Shown here in pieces: positions 47,682 to 60,087 of a stretch of 64,000 nucleotides of DNA. A program made the translations under genes and the position numbers. The DNA is from Artemia franciscana (Eukaryota; Arthropoda; Branchiopoda; Anostraca; Artemiidae), in the NCBI RefSeq assembly GCF_032884065.1, contig NC_088863.1, forward strand, positions 58,532,628-58,596,627, given 5' to 3'. How positions within the stretch are numbered: the stretch's first letter is position 1; each line of letters opens with the position of its first letter. The notes under the pieces are model-generated. The model had not been told where the DNA came from. It did no database searches and saw only the letters and a list, made by a program, of their open reading frames with translations.

Positions 47682-48068
47682 ATGTTTAAGTTTACAATGA
47701 CTGATGAACTTACAATGGCAAAAGCCGATGAAGATGCTCAAAGAGTCTATGCCAAAAAACTTGCTGCTGATAGAGGAAGTCAGAAAAGAAAGCGTGCCGA
47801 GGAATCAAAAGAACAGCAAGGAAACAGGCTTGAGGCTAAAGAACGCAAAACTGCGCAGTTAGATGAAGATCCACCTGGACAGCGAGAGTCAAAACATATC
47901 AAAACTGAAAATGATAGCGATGATGATTGGGTTTGGGATTTTGACTTGGATAAGGTCATCAATGCCTACCAGATTTTAGTTAAAAAAACAAAAGTTCGGC
48001 GATATGTATTTCATAGTGAAGCCAGTCAGTCGACGGCCAACCTACCATCTTCAAAGATACCACGATAG
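47682..48068 (+). CDS. Short Helitron ORF with acidic tail, copy 3
   Basis: The start is MFKFTMTDELTM at the same place as ORF1 at 23,652. One charged repeat (LAADRGSQKRKRAEESKEQQ) is followed by EAKERKTAQLDEDPPGQRES, the acidic DSDDDWVWDFDLDKVINAY stretch, and ILVKKTKVRRYVFHSEA. At about 48,022 it crosses a deletion junction into Rep-derived DNA read out of frame (SQSTANLPSSKIPR), then stops. The other copies suggest a natural end just after HSEA (EK, stop). This is the best-preserved copy of the acidic domain, open from its ATG through the whole conserved part. Function unknown. Confidence 0.55.
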   Translation: MFKFTMTDELTMAKADEDAQRVYAKKLAADRGSQKRKRAEESKEQQGNRLEAKERKTAQLDEDPPGQRESKHIKTENDSDDDWVWDFDLDKVINAYQILVKKTKVRRYVFHSEASQSTANLPSSKIPR

Positions 48069-49999
48069 GAAGACTCTACACCGTTCACCCCAATCAACAT
48101 GAATGCTTCTTTCTACGCCTGCTTTTGGTGAATGTACCCGGTCCGACATCCTTTGAGTATTTGAGAACTGTAAACGGTACTATACATGACACTTACCGTA
48201 GTGCATGCTAAGCTCTGAATTTATTGAAGAATGACCAACACTGGGATAACTGCATCAATGACGCGTGCGAAACGTCAACCCCAAGTCAAATTCGTGCATT
48301 GTTTCGCATCATTTTAACAACTTGCTCTCCATCAGTTCCTACAGAGTTATGGGAAAAATATAAGTCAAAAATGTCCGAAGATATACTCCATCGAAAACAG
48401 TTAGAGACGTCAGATATGACTTTTGATTTTACATCAGAAATTTATAACTACACTTTAGTTATTATAGAAGATTTGTGCGTACGTATGGCAAACAAACCTC
48501 TTCAGGATTTGGGAATGCCTTCACCTAACCGTATCGCTGCTGTTTCGACATGTGTAGAATTGGATCGTGAACAAAGTTACAGTACGAGTGATCTATTGTC
48601 GTATGTACAAAATAACATTTCCAAGTTAACGTCGGAACAAAAAGACATTTATGATACGATAATGCATTGTGTCGATAACAACGTTGGAGAAATTTTCTTT
48701 TTGGATGCGCCAGGAGGTACTGGTAAAACGTTTGTGATAAAACTGATTCTGGCATCAATTTGATCAAAAAATGATATAGCGTTGGCAATTGCGTCGTCCG
48801 GAATAGCCGCAACATTGCTGCCTGGTGGAAGAACTGCTCATTCCGCTTTGAAATTGCCTCTCAATTTGCATTCTACAGAAACTCCCACGTGCAATATTTC
48901 CAAATCATCTGGGATGGGTAAAGTATTGCAGCAATGCAAACTTATTATTTGGGATGAGTGCACAATGGCCCACAAAAAATCGCTCGAGGCTCTGGATCAA
49001 TGCTTGAAAGATTTGAGAGGGAAGTCGAAACCCTTTGGCAGCACATTAATATTGCTTGCGGGAGATTTCAGGCAAACATTACCTATAATACCTAGATCAA
49101 CTCCTGCAGACGAAATGAATGCTTGCCTGAAAAATTCTAATTTATGGGCACACTAAAAAATATTAAAATTAACTACAAATATGCGTGTCCGATTGCAAAA
49201 CGATGACTCTGGTCAAACATTTTCAGATCAATTGCTGGCAATTGGAAACGGAAAGCTCCCAGTAGACTCAATTTCAGGACGTATACAACTACCTGCTGAT
49301 TTCTGTAATTTAGTGACGTCCAAAAATGAATTGATTGAAAAAGTATTTCCGAATATTCTAAAAAATTATAAAAATAATAAATGGCTAAGTGAAAGAGTGA
49401 TTCTAGCACCCAAAAATATAGACATCCACGAAATCAACAATATTGTTTTGACCAAGATTCTAGACCAGGCAGTCCTTTACAAGTCAGTCGACACAGTTTT
49501 GGAACCAAATGAAGCGGTTAATTATCCATCTGAATTTTTAAATTCCATAGATCTTTCAGGGTTTCCACCACACGTGCTACAACTAAAAATAGGCGTACCA
49601 ATAATACTTTTAAGAAATATCAACCCACCAAAGCTTTGCAATGGCACGCGACTTGCCGTAAAAAAAAAAACAATGGAAAACCTAATAGAGGCCACAATCT
49701 TGACAGGGCCTTTTGAGGGTGAGGCTGTTCTTATTCCTCGCATTCCCATGATTCCAACGGATCTGCCTTTTCAATTTAAAAGATTGCAATTCCCAATTCG
49801 ATTAGCATTTGCAATCACCATTAACAAAGCTCAAGGTCAATCATTAGAAAAATGTGGTATAGATCTTAATACTGATTGTTTTTCCCATGGACAATTGTAT
49901 GTTGCATGTTCGAGGGTCGGTAAACCTGATAATCTATTTATATGCAGTGACAATTGGACAGCGAAGAATGTTGTATATTCGCAAGTTTTACGCAGTTAA
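48023..49999 (+). pseudogene. Helitron Rep C-terminus and PIF1-type helicase
   Basis: The Rep C-terminal part is followed by the full helicase. Walker A PGGTGKT is at about 48,710-48,730, with IIWDEC near 48,944, GDFRQTLP and TNMRVRL. The INKAQGQSLE and [10 protein letters not shown] motifs are intact up to VLRS. The poly(A) run at 49,660-49,670 has 11 As and is in frame (VKKKTMENLIEA). Stops remain at 48,208 (CAA to TAA), 48,761 (CGA to TGA, after LILASI) and 49,154 (TAA where others have GTA). It is the best reference for the intact helicase sequence in the window. Confidence 0.85.
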
Positions 50000-50566
50000 T
50001 TTGTATTGTAACTATCTATCTATCTATCTATATAAAAACGAGTTGTGTGTATGCATGTTTGTTTGTTTGTAAAAAGAGCGTTTGCATATGACGTCATTAT
50101 TAGTACATACGGCTTTGTATATGCACAGACAATGGGAAAGCCAAGAATGTTGTATATTCGCAATTTTTACGTAGTTTAACTCCTGCAGACGAAATGAATG
50201 CTTGCCTGAAAATTTCTAATTTATGGGCACACGTAAAAATATTAAAATTAACTACAAATATGCGTGTCCGATTGCAAAACGATGACTCTGGTCAAACATT
50301 TTCAGATCAATTGCTGGCAATTGGAAACGGAAAGCTCCCAGTAGTGGGAAAGCCAAGAATGTTGTATATTCGCAATTTTTACGTAGTTTGAAACACATAT
50401 ATAAATCTATCTATATTCACAGGTGGGACACAGGGACACAACTACAATGGCACGTAACTAATATGGCGCGTAACGACTTACGCGCGCGGGGGGGCTTGGG
50501 GGGGGGTTGTGAAGCGCCCCACCAACTAGGTATTGGGATGGCGCGAAGCGCCACCCCAACAGCTAG
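50000..50566 (+). mobile_element. Helitron 3' noncoding region with helicase-fragment insert
   Basis: TCTA run, TATAAAAACGAGTTGTGTGT stretch, CRE near 50,088, a helicase-end relic, then a helicase interior fragment (about 50,180-50,344) between two copies of GCCAAGAATGTTGTATATTC. The terminal block and CTAG follow. The arrangement equals that at 6,142-6,705, so both derive from one rearranged parent. Confidence 0.8.
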
Positions 50567-51309
<743 letters not shown>

Positions 51310-51673
51310 CTAGCTGTTGGGGTGGCGCTTCGCGCCACCCCAACACCTAGTTGGTGGGGGCGCTTTGCGCCACCCTCCCCCCCCCCCAAGCCCCCCCGCG
51401 CGCGTAAGTCGTTACGCGCCATATTAGTTACGCGCCATTGTAGTTGTGTCCCTGTGTCCCACCTGTGAATATAGATAGATTTATATATGTGTTTCAAACT
51501 ACGTAAAAATTGCGAATATACAACATTCTTGGCTTTCCCATTGTCTGTCCATATACAAAGCCGTATGTACTAATAATGACGTCATATGCAAACGCTCTTT
51601 TTACAAACAAACAAACATGCATACACACAACTCGTTTTTATATAGATAGATAGATAGATAGATACAGTACAAA

Positions 51674-52438
51674 TTAACTACGTAAAACTTGTGAATATAC
51701 AACAGTCTTCGCTGTCCCATTGTCTGTGCGTATAAATAGATTGTCAGGTTTACCGACCCTCAAAGATGCAACATACAATTGTACATTGGTAAAGCAATCT
51801 GTATTAAGATCTATACCGCATTTTTCTAGTGATTGCCCTTGAGCTTTGTTGATGGTGGTTGCAAATGCTAATCGAATTGGGAATTGCAATCTTTTAAATT
51901 GAAAAAGCAGATCCGTTGGAATCATGGGAATGCGAGGAATAAGAACAGCCTCACCCTCATAAGGCCCTGTCAAGATTGTGGCATCTATTAGTTTTTCCAT
52001 TGTTTTTTTTTACGGCAAGTCGCGTGCCATTGCAAAGCTTTGGTGGGTTGATATTTCTTAAAAGTATTATTGGTACGCCTATTTTTAGTTGTAGCAGGTG
52101 TGGTGGACACCCTGAAGGATCTATGGAATTTAAAAATTCAGATGGATAATTAACCGCTTCATTTGGTTCCGAAATACAAATTAACTGCGTAAAACTTGCG
52201 AATATACAACATTCTTCGCTGTCCAATTCTCGCTGCATATAAATAGATTGTCAGGTTTACCGACCCTCGAACATGCAACGTACAATTGTCCATGGGAAAA
52301 ACAATCAGTATTAAGATCAATACCACATTTTTCTAATGATTGACCTTGAGCTTTGTTAATGGTGATTGCAAATGCTAATCGAATTGGGAATTGCAATCTT
52401 TTAAATTGAAAAGGCAGATCTGTTGGAATCATGGGAAT
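51674..52438 (-). pseudogene. Two tandem helicase tails (minus strand)
   Basis: The upstream copy (52,438 down to 52,181) starts at IPMIPTDLPFQF and reads through the INKAQGQSLE and [10 protein letters not shown] motifs to VLRS. The downstream copy (about 52,170 to 51,674) restarts further back, at [10 protein letters not shown], and has a 9-A run near 52,010 that breaks the frame, then runs again to VLRS. Both lack Walker A and B. Confidence 0.75.
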
Positions 52439-53411
52439 GTACCGTCATTTATAACTGCATCTCGCAAATGAATGTATTGTTCAGAGCGGAGCTTGGTCTG
52501 ATTCAGGCGGATATATAGCAAACGTTCTGATTCAATTTTAGCATACATATCCACCACAAATTGGTGAAACAATTCACGGCATTTTAAAATATAATTTTCT
52601 TCATCCTGCCGAATCATTAGTCTATAGGAATAATAATGCATTGCACTGCATTTCTTATTCATTTCTTTGTTAGTGGCTGGATTCATCAATTTAATATTAA
52701 AGTGATAGCCGTCGGCTCCATCCCAAAAAATGATAGGATATTGTAGGGCATCGTAGCATCGATGAGTTTCAGCAATTCTTAACAACTGAGCGTTTCGCTT
52801 ATGTAGAATAATATCTCGAGGTAAAAACTGATCACCGACCATAACGATTGCCACTTCGTCGATAGTCGGAGCATTGTATCTACGCACATGTTGGCCAGGA
52901 GGCGTTTTGTCAGCGGAAATAACAATTTTATGAGTATAGGCATCAAATCGATGGCTGTTTTGAACAGACGCACTAACCTATTATTTTCGTGGAAAAGATG
53001 TTGCAATTGGGAAACGATTGTCCTTTCAACGTTGGGAGAAATTTCGCAACGTGCATTCAATTCAGAATTTCTATCACTGATGAAGTACAATTGTAAAAAT
53101 TTATGATTTTCGCCTGAGAATGGTAGAAGGGACCCTGCTTTATGATAAATTTGCCCTTTTACTTTGAAAGTAGACATAAATTGATCTGGATTTTCGATTT
53201 GGGCTCCAAACGACGTCATTTGGAAACATGAGTTGTATTGTCTGATTTTTGACAAAAAACGCTTAGATTCTGACGTAGTTCCAGTAAGGAAAGTCTTCAA
53301 TGGCTCTGGTGGTGCAGCCAATAGAGGAAGTTTAACTTTTCCTGAGGCGCAACACATTCCCATTGTTTCACCATTGAATTTCAAGGCCTTGCAATAGGGA
53401 CAAATTGCAAT
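52439..53411 (-). pseudogene. Rep N-terminal region (minus strand)
   Basis: On the minus strand it has MKFNGETMGMCC (end of the cysteine finger), an intact QYNSCFQMTSFGAQIENP junction, then the YNAPTIDEVAIVMVGDQF and IIFWDGADGYHF domain. It ends at RDAVINDG, where a deletion joins the helicase tail. At least one frameshift lies near 52,930 (SADKT region). The QYNSCFQM junction shows that the stop at 24,390 in the other copy is a mutation. Confidence 0.75.
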
Positions 53412-54038
53412 TTAATTAAGGCCTTGCAATTTAGACATTGTCCCGATTTGAACACATCTACTCAAGCTATAATCATCGACTGGGTTGTACCTGAATGCCA
53501 GGCGATAACTTTCAGATTGCTCTGATTCCTCGGCACGCTTTCTTTTCTTACTTTCTCTATCAGCAGCAAGCCTGGTTCCCTGGTGGTCTTTTGATTCCTC
53601 GGCACGCCTTCTTTTTTCACTTTCTCTTTTAGCAGCAAGTCTGCTTCTGCGTTGCTCTAGTAGTTCCTCGGCACGCCTTCTTTTTTCACTTTCTCTTTTA
53701 GCAGCAAGTCTGCTTCTGCGTTGCTCTGGTAGTTCCTCGGCATGCTTTCTGTTCTTTCTTTCTCTATCAGCCTCAAGCCTGTTTCCCTGCTGGTCTTTTG
53801 ATTCCTCGGCACGCCTTCTTTTTTCACTTTCTCTTTTAGCAGCAAGTCTGCTTCTGCGTTGCTCTAGTAGTTCCTCGGCACGCCTTCTTTTTTCACTTTC
53901 TCTTTTAGCAGCAAGTCTGCTTTCGCGTTGCTCTGGTAGTTCCTCGGCACGCTTTCTTTTCTGACTTTCTCTATCAGCAGCAAGTTTTTTGGCATAGACT
54001 CTTTGAGCATCTTCATCAGTCATTATAAACTTAAGCAT
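53412..54038 (-). pseudogene. Helitron ORF1 charged-repeat region (minus strand)
   Basis: It begins MLKFIMTDEDAQRVYAKK and has six full and one partial 23-residue repeats (LAAKRESEKRRRAEEL.EQRRSR type). Then comes YSLSRCVQIGTMSK, after which a small duplication of AAGGCCTTGCAAT (near 53,385-53,435) breaks the frame before the zinc finger. Repeat number differs from the 23.7 kb copy (five full). The repeats are basic/acidic and probably helical. Confidence 0.75.
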
Positions 54039-54050
54039 TAATAGAATTCT

Positions 54051-54240
54051 ACGCGAACATACGTCTTATATAACTTGAATGACGTCACGCCTTCAAAGCA
54101 AAAATGATGGCAACTAATTTCATGACGTCAGCCGAAACATGACGGCGAACATATGTCTTATATAACTTGAATGACGTCACCTTCAAAGCAAAAATGATGG
54201 CAACTAATTTCATGACGTCAGCCGAAACATGACGTCACCT
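54051..54240 (-). promoter_or_regulatory. Duplicated CRE/TATA promoter cassette
   Basis: Two tandem copies of about 95 bp (54,051-54,146 and 54,147-54,240). Each, on the minus strand, has TGACGTCA sites and a TATATAAGAC box. In the other copies the box is TATTTAAGAC. The canonical TATATAAG form here supports reading it as a TATA box. In total there are five CRE-type sites upstream of ORF1. Confidence 0.55.
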
Positions 54241-54286
54241 GATCCATCCACAGATCCACACACAGACAACTTATTTTTATATATAT

Positions 54287-54289
<3 letters not shown>

Positions 54290-54383
<94 letters not shown>
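54290..54383. repeat. (TA)n microsatellite
   Basis: About 94 bp of TA with one C, adjoining the minus-strand Helitron 5' end on the left and a CAGGTGGAACACAGGG fragment on the right. Confidence 0.9.
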
Positions 54384-54384
54384 C

Positions 54385-54905
54385 AGGTGGAACACAGGGA
54401 CTCAATAGGGAATATAAATGACGACCGGGACACTCAAAGAGAAAGTGACCGGGACACAAGGAATGTTCGATTAGCAATCAGGGACACAGGGAAACAACAA
54501 CAACGGGGACGCCGGGGGGCACAGGGGGATATATAAATGACGACGGGGACACAGGGAATGTTCCATTAGCAATTACCATCAACAAAGCTCAAGGGCAATC
54601 ATTAGAATAATAAGGTATAGATCTGAATACAGATTGTTTTTCCCATGGACATTTATATGTTGCATGTTCAAGAGTCGGTAAACCTGACAATCTATTTATA
54701 TGCACAGACAATGAGACAGCCAAGAATGTTGTATATTCGCAAGTTTTACGTAGTTAAAAACATATTTATATCTATCTATATTCACAGGTGGAACACAGGG
54801 ACACAACTACAATGGCGCGTAACCAATATGGCGCGTAACGACTTACGCGCGCGGAGGGGCCTGGGGGGGCGAAGCGCCCCCACCAACAAGGTGTTGGGGT
54901 GGCGG
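54385..54905 (+). mobile_element. Helitron 3' portion, truncated in the hairpin
   Basis: Minisatellite (54,385-54,556), subfamily-B helicase tail (54,557-54,757) and the 3' terminal block. It ends within the hairpin: after GTGTTGGGGTGGCG the sequence turns into GTGTTGGTTTTTTTTAGC, and no CTAG is present. Confidence 0.7.
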
Positions 54906-55285
54906 TGTTGGTTTTTTTTAGCTTTTTAGCTTTTTTAGTTTTTTATTAGTTTTTAGTTTTTTTTCTTTTTAGTTTTTTTGTAGTTTTTACCTTTTTTTTA
55001 GTTTTTAATTTTTTTTACTTATGTCCTGGTCATCATTTATACTCCCTGTGTCCCGGTCGTCATTTGTGTCCCGGTGCTTTGTTGATGGTGATTGCTAATC
55101 AAACATTCCTTGTGTCCCGGTCGTCATTTATATTCCCTTTGTGCCGGTGTCCCGGTCGTCATTTGTGTCCCGATGTCCCGGTCTGTAATTTCGTCAGTCG
55201 AAAACATGACGTCAGCCGACACAGAAACATGACGTCACCTGATCCACAGACAGACAGACAGACAACTTATTTTTATATATATAGA
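54906..55285 (-). mobile_element. Minus-strand Helitron 5' portion at cluster edge
   Basis: The 5' end on the minus strand is at 55,285, with CREs near 55,207 and 55,231, minisatellite (55,030-55,195) and a T-rich body (54,906-55,020). It is joined to the truncated hairpin of the preceding plus-strand element and has no 3' end of its own. Confidence 0.65.
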
Positions 55286-55296
55286 AGATAGATAGA

Positions 55297-55780
<484 letters not shown>

Positions 55781-55914
55781 CAAGATCAGAAAATAATTTG
55801 TACCTCACTGAAAAAAAAAAAAATGGCTGTGGATTGTCAGTTTAGTATACATGCACCGATTTATTCGTCAGTTGAAAGAATCTTAAAAGTGCAGGTGTAC
55901 ATACAGTAAAAGCA

Positions 55915-57945
55915 GGTAATGGGAAAGCTGGAACGTGGAAGATTAGTAGCCTAGAACAGCCACACTACAATGTAGCAGCAATTTTCTGTTTATTTTGGGG
56001 ATTAGATTAGGGCAAAACTAATGTCACAACCTCATAATGCATGTGACTGCCAGGCTGCCAATCAATATTGCTATTCTAGAAAATCAAATGGTGCTTTTTA
56101 TAGTTGTAATATAGTGATCATTGGGTATCAAGCATTCAGTTGGGTATGCAGTATTTAAAAAAAAAATAAATACCAATAGCATCGGGAGTGTACAACTTCA
56201 TCCACAAAGTAACAACAGTAGGCTATATACATTGTTCTTCAGACTTTGAATACTATACTCCACTAGCAGTATTAGAGTAAATATTATGCAGTGCTTATGA
56301 TAAAGTGGTACATGAAAAATTATGGAGTATGATATTTATGGCTAGTATATGGATTGCCACTGAATTAGATTACATTGTCAATTGTGATTAAGAGAACTAT
56401 TGATATTTCTAAACTGCAAGCTACATTAAATTACATTTGTTACTTTTCTACAAACTTTGTGCATAAAAATAATTTTTGCTCAAAGCAAAGCGGTCAAAAC
56501 ACAACCTGTGCTGCCAAAGCGTCATCAGCTTTTGGGGATCGGCTATTGGCAGCTTTGGAACTTTTTGCACACCTGCTCTGAGGTTAGAAATAAATTACTG
56601 AAGATTATAAATATAATTTTTGAAAAGGGGGAAGTACCTTGCGATTTTAAGAAGCCCTTAATTAAACCATTGTATAAAAAAAGGTGATAAGAGTGAGTTT
56701 GGTAATTATCAAGGAATTAGTCTGGTTAGGAAATTAATTAGTAATATTTATACTTTTTGGACTTAGAGATATTGTAGACGAAGTTATAAGGGAAGAATAG
56801 TGCAGTTTTAGGAAAGGCAGAGGATATGTCGATCAAGTTGTTACTCTTAGGCTAATAATTGAGAAGTGCCTGAGTTATCAAACATCTTTAATCCTCAGTT
56901 CTATAGATTATGAGCGAGCATTCAATACTGTTGATGGAAGAGCTTTAGCGAAGGTCTTTTTCTTTTATGGAATAACAGAGAAATACATTAAAGTGATTAG
57001 AGCTATGTTCGAGAATAACACTGCTGCTGCTAAGGTAAGAAATGAGGTTAACAGCTGGTTTCATATCAAATCCGGAGTTAAGTAGGGTTGTGTTCTATCC
57101 CTCTTTATATGGATCATTTTGATGGAATTTTTCTTAAGTAGCACAAAAGAGGCAATGGGAGACCACGGAATCAAATGGGGAGGAAAAACTCCTGGACTTA
57201 GATTATGCTGATGATTTGAGCATTCTAGATGAAAGTTTGAGCAGAATGATTAAACTCCTATAGGTTTTGCGAGTTCAGTGTGCTGGAATGGGTTTAAAAA
57301 TTAATGCTAGCACTAAGGCTAGGAATAACTGAAGATGGAAAGGTGACGCTGGGTAACGAAAATATTGATGGTGGACAGCTTCACTTACCTTAGTAGCATT
57401 GTTAGTAAATGTGTTTGTAGTGGGAGCAGCGAAGATGTTAAAAGTAGTATAGCCAAGGGTCGAGGTATTTTTTAACAGTTAAAAGAAGTTTGGAAGAAAA
57501 GGAAGATAAGGCTTTAAACCAAGTTTTTGAAATTGTAAAGCTACAGTAATAACAGTGGTCAAATATGGCTCTAAAGCATGGACGCTCCGAAAAGCGCATG
57601 AAGATTGCTAGATGTTTTCCACAGTAATTGCTTACGGAATGTTCTTGGTGCCCAGCTGACTGACCGTATTACAAACAATAGGCTGTAAGAAAAATGTGGT
57701 TCAATCCCGCTTTCTAGGACTAAAATTAGACAAAGATTGAGATGGCTAGGGCACGTTCTGCGGATGAAACGTCATAGATGACCGAAGATTGTCTTTTTTG
57801 GCCAACCGTCTAACTGAAAGCAGGTCGTCCGTGGCTGGGGTGAGAAGATATCGTAAAAAAGATTTAAAGGAAATGGAAACTTCCTTGGGGGTGTGAAGAG
57901 GGAGGCTATGAATAGATTGGGATAGAGGAGGAGTGTTTGTGGCTG
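55915..57945 (+). pseudogene. Degenerate RTE-like LINE with YADD motif
   Basis: The endonuclease start GKAGTWKISSL is at about 55,920; most of the endonuclease is lost. RT is recognisable from EVRNKLLKIINIIFEKGEVP (56,581) through CSFRKGRGYVDQVVTLRLII and SIDYERAFNTVDG. KSGVK*GC follows, with TAG at 57,083 replacing a sense codon. The catalytic motif DYADDLSILDE has its YADD codons at 57,204-57,215. The C-terminal part includes VVKYGSKAWTLRKAHE (57,557) and DLKEMETS (57,866). It reverse-transcribed its own RNA when intact; this copy has many stops and frameshifts. Confidence 0.75.
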
Positions 57946-58670
57946 TGTTGGAAGAAGTGGAGACCATGGAAAAAATTACTGAAGATATGGAAGTTGCAGC
58001 CAAACAGCTTAATAGCAAAATATTGCGCTGGCATGTCAATAAACTGAGATGGAATTGCCAATCTGGCCTTGTTCCAGGTAAAGATAGGAACAGGGCTGCC
58101 ATTACTGATAACGAAAGAGTGGAAGAGAGATGGGCTGAACATTTTGAGAATGTTTGGCACTTTGATTATGGGGAAATATTTATTTTGTGAGGGAGAATTA
58201 GTCACAGTAATAAAAGGATTAAAAAAATAATAAGGCTGCAGGTGCCGATAGTGTAAATTTTTTTTCTGTGTGTGGAGGCTGTGAAGTTAGATATCAGTTA
58301 CTGGAGATTATGAGTATGATTTTTGTAAAATGGGAATTACCTTCCGATTTTATGACAACTTTTGTTAAATCCCTCTATAAAAGGGTGATGAGAGTGAGTT
58401 TGGTAATTTTAGAGGCATGAGTTTGGTTTCTGTAGGAAGCAAATTACTGAGTATGATAATACTTTTTTGATTTAGAGATGCTTTAAACAAAGCTTTAAGA
58501 GAAGATCAGTGCGGTTTTAGCAAGGGTAGAGAATGTGTCGACGACATTTTCACTCTTATGTTAGTAATTGAGAATCTCCCGAGTCATCAAGCACCTTTAG
58601 TCCTCAGTTTTATAGATTATGAGCAACCGTTCGATATTCATTTGATACAAGAACTTTGCAAAGGTCCTTT
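57946..58670 (+). pseudogene. Second RTE-like LINE fragment
   Basis: It starts in the EN-RT linker (DMEVAAKQLNSKILRWHVNK, 57,985) with NERVEERWAEHFENV. It then reads in broken frames through RT up to QCGFSKGRECVDDIFTLMLV and SFIDYEQPFDI near 58,630, where it stops before the catalytic motif. It follows directly on the C-terminal end of the previous copy in the same orientation, so two remnants lie in tandem. Confidence 0.7.
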
Positions 58671-58744
58671 CATCCCTTCCCCCCCAACTGAAAAATGTAT
58701 GCATACTTCCCAATAACAAATACTATACGTAAAAACTGGGGACG

Positions 58745-58950
58745 TTTCCTTAGGGGGGTGCGGGAGGGTTGTGTCATCTCCAAAGACCTACTTATTCAGC
58801 CTTTCAACTCTGCTGAACAAAATGGCTATCTGAAAATTTTGATTGCGCAATTTTAAGAAAAAAGGGGCATTGTAGGGGCTTAGTTGCCCTCCAATCTTTT
58901 TGGTCACTTAAATTGGGCACTAGAACTTATAATTTCCGTTTTAACGAGTC
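58745..58950 (-). repeat. Inverted single unit of the ~440-bp repeat family
   Basis: GCTGAACAAAATGGCTATCT and GAAAATTTTGATTG are the reverse complement of the TTTTGAGATAGCCATTTTGT part of the array. CTTAGTTGCCCTCCAATC and CACTTAAATTGGGCACTAG correspond to its GATTGGAGGGCAACTAA and GCACTTTTT parts. It is a dispersed member of the same family. Confidence 0.55.
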
Positions 58951-59906
58951 CTCTTCCGATATTCTAGGATTACTGAATCCATATGATCACTCCTGCGAAT
59001 AAAAAAAAAATCCCATGTCCACAATCTAATATGAGTTACAATCTAACATTTTTCAATTAAGGGCAAATGTTATTCCTGAATCCACAGAAGACGACATCTT
59101 GTTCTAAGAAAACTAACACATTTTAAATTAAATGACAACTCTGCGCTAATCTATCAATTAAGCAAGATAATTTTACCCTGATTTTGTTTTATTGCAGAAA
59201 TTAATCTTAATTATGTCACGATTTTAATTCAGTGTATTGTTGTGATAATCCATGAGCTATTTATGAAAAACCCTTTTCGCGTAAAGAAAACCTTGACTTT
59301 GGTATTTGTTCTTTTTATGAAGATCTGCCAAGCCGCAGACAGAAATGGCTCAATTGCAAAAGGCACGAAAAAGAGAATAAAATGTGGTTTTTGCATAAAT
59401 GCTAATTAGTTATGGACTTTAATGCCTATTAAAATTGTAGGCAAGATACCAAGTTTATAGGCCCAATCAGGACGATGTAATCTACCTCATGACCCGCTCA
59501 AAGCAGGAAGTCTTCAACTAAAATATTTCCAAGTTACATGAAACTTTGGCTCCCGAAAATGGTTGATGATTTTTGTGCGGTGAACGTGCATTGTTTTCAG
59601 TTTTTTTTTCTTCTTCTCATGGGGCCCAATAATCGTAACGCAAATTGTGCAATTATTGTAGTCTTTGAAAATTCAGCATTCTGGTTTCTAATCTCTGCTA
59701 CTTTTTTCGTCATATTTGCCTTTCGTTTATTTTACTACTGAACAAAAATCTTTATTTAAAAAAAGTGACAAACTAATGGAAAGCTTACAAGATAAATCTG
59801 ATAAGGGCCAAGCTAAATACAAAGCAGCTATTGTTTCAAACTTGCTTCCAAAATATTTTCACTGCCATACAGATACCGATGATTTTTTCTTATGTATTTT
59901 TTTTAG
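58951..59906. other. Upstream region of the ZIP13-like exon
   Basis: AT-rich DNA with no clear coding sequence. It ends in a TTCTTATGTATTTTTTTTAG acceptor at 59,906, so it includes an intron, and any 5' UTR exon and promoter lie upstream. I could not place a promoter. Confidence 0.35.
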
Positions 59907-60087
59907 ATAATGCCCTGTATTCAGTCTGCGATTTCATCTCTATAGTAAGGAAAGATCAAAATGGACGAAATGAGCTATTACCAGCCCTGGATTTTCTCTA
60001 TAGCTGCAAGTTTAATTGTTGGATTGAGTGGAGTTTTACCTATGCTAGTCATTCCAATGGAAAGTGGAGTGAAATTGAAAAATCCTG
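59907..60087 (+). CDS. SLC39A13: First coding exon of a ZIP13-like zinc transporter
   Basis: The acceptor TTTTTTTTAG ends at 59,906. 54 bp of 5' UTR follow with in-frame TAG and TAA, then ATG at 59,961 in good context (AAAATGG). The 42 codons read MDEMSYYQPWIFSIAASL, IVGLSGVLPMLVIPMES and GVKLKNP, then a GT donor at 60,088 (phase 1). VGLSGVxPxLVIPxE is the first transmembrane helix of ZIP13 proteins, which move zinc from early secretory compartments. The start differs from vertebrate ZIP13, which has a longer N-terminal leader. Later exons with the HNF/HEIPHE zinc site are not in the window. ZIP7-like paralogues fit less well because they lack VGLSG. Confidence 0.7.

Larger units (their letters stand above)
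47517..50566 (+). mobile_element. Helitron deletion derivative with near-intact helicase
   Basis: The 5' TC is at 47,517, followed by the triple CRE leader, the short acidic ORF from 47,682, a deletion junction at about 48,022 into the Rep C-terminal part, the helicase (to 49,999) and the rearranged 3' noncoding region. The 3' end has a slightly mismatched hairpin (50,532-50,560) and CTAG 50,563-50,566. Most of Rep, including the HUH motif, is gone, so it could move only with help. Confidence 0.85.
51310..54289 (-). mobile_element. Minus-strand Helitron deletion derivative with both ends
   Basis: The 5' end is at 54,289 (TC plus TATATATATAAAAAT on the minus strand). The 3' end is at 51,310 (CTAG 51,310-51,313, perfect hairpin 51,316-51,344). 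Inside, in transcription order: duplicated CRE/TATA promoter, ORF1 with six charged repeats, the zinc-finger region, the Rep N-terminal domain, a deletion that removes the rest of Rep and most of the helicase, and two tandem partial helicase tails. Both ends being present makes it a well-delimited nonautonomous copy of about 2.98 kb. Confidence 0.8.

Noticed and set aside
59716..59910. 64-codon frame just upstream of the ZIP13-like exon
   Set aside because: It runs into the polypyrimidine tract of the acceptor and shows no homology; more likely intron or 5' UTR.
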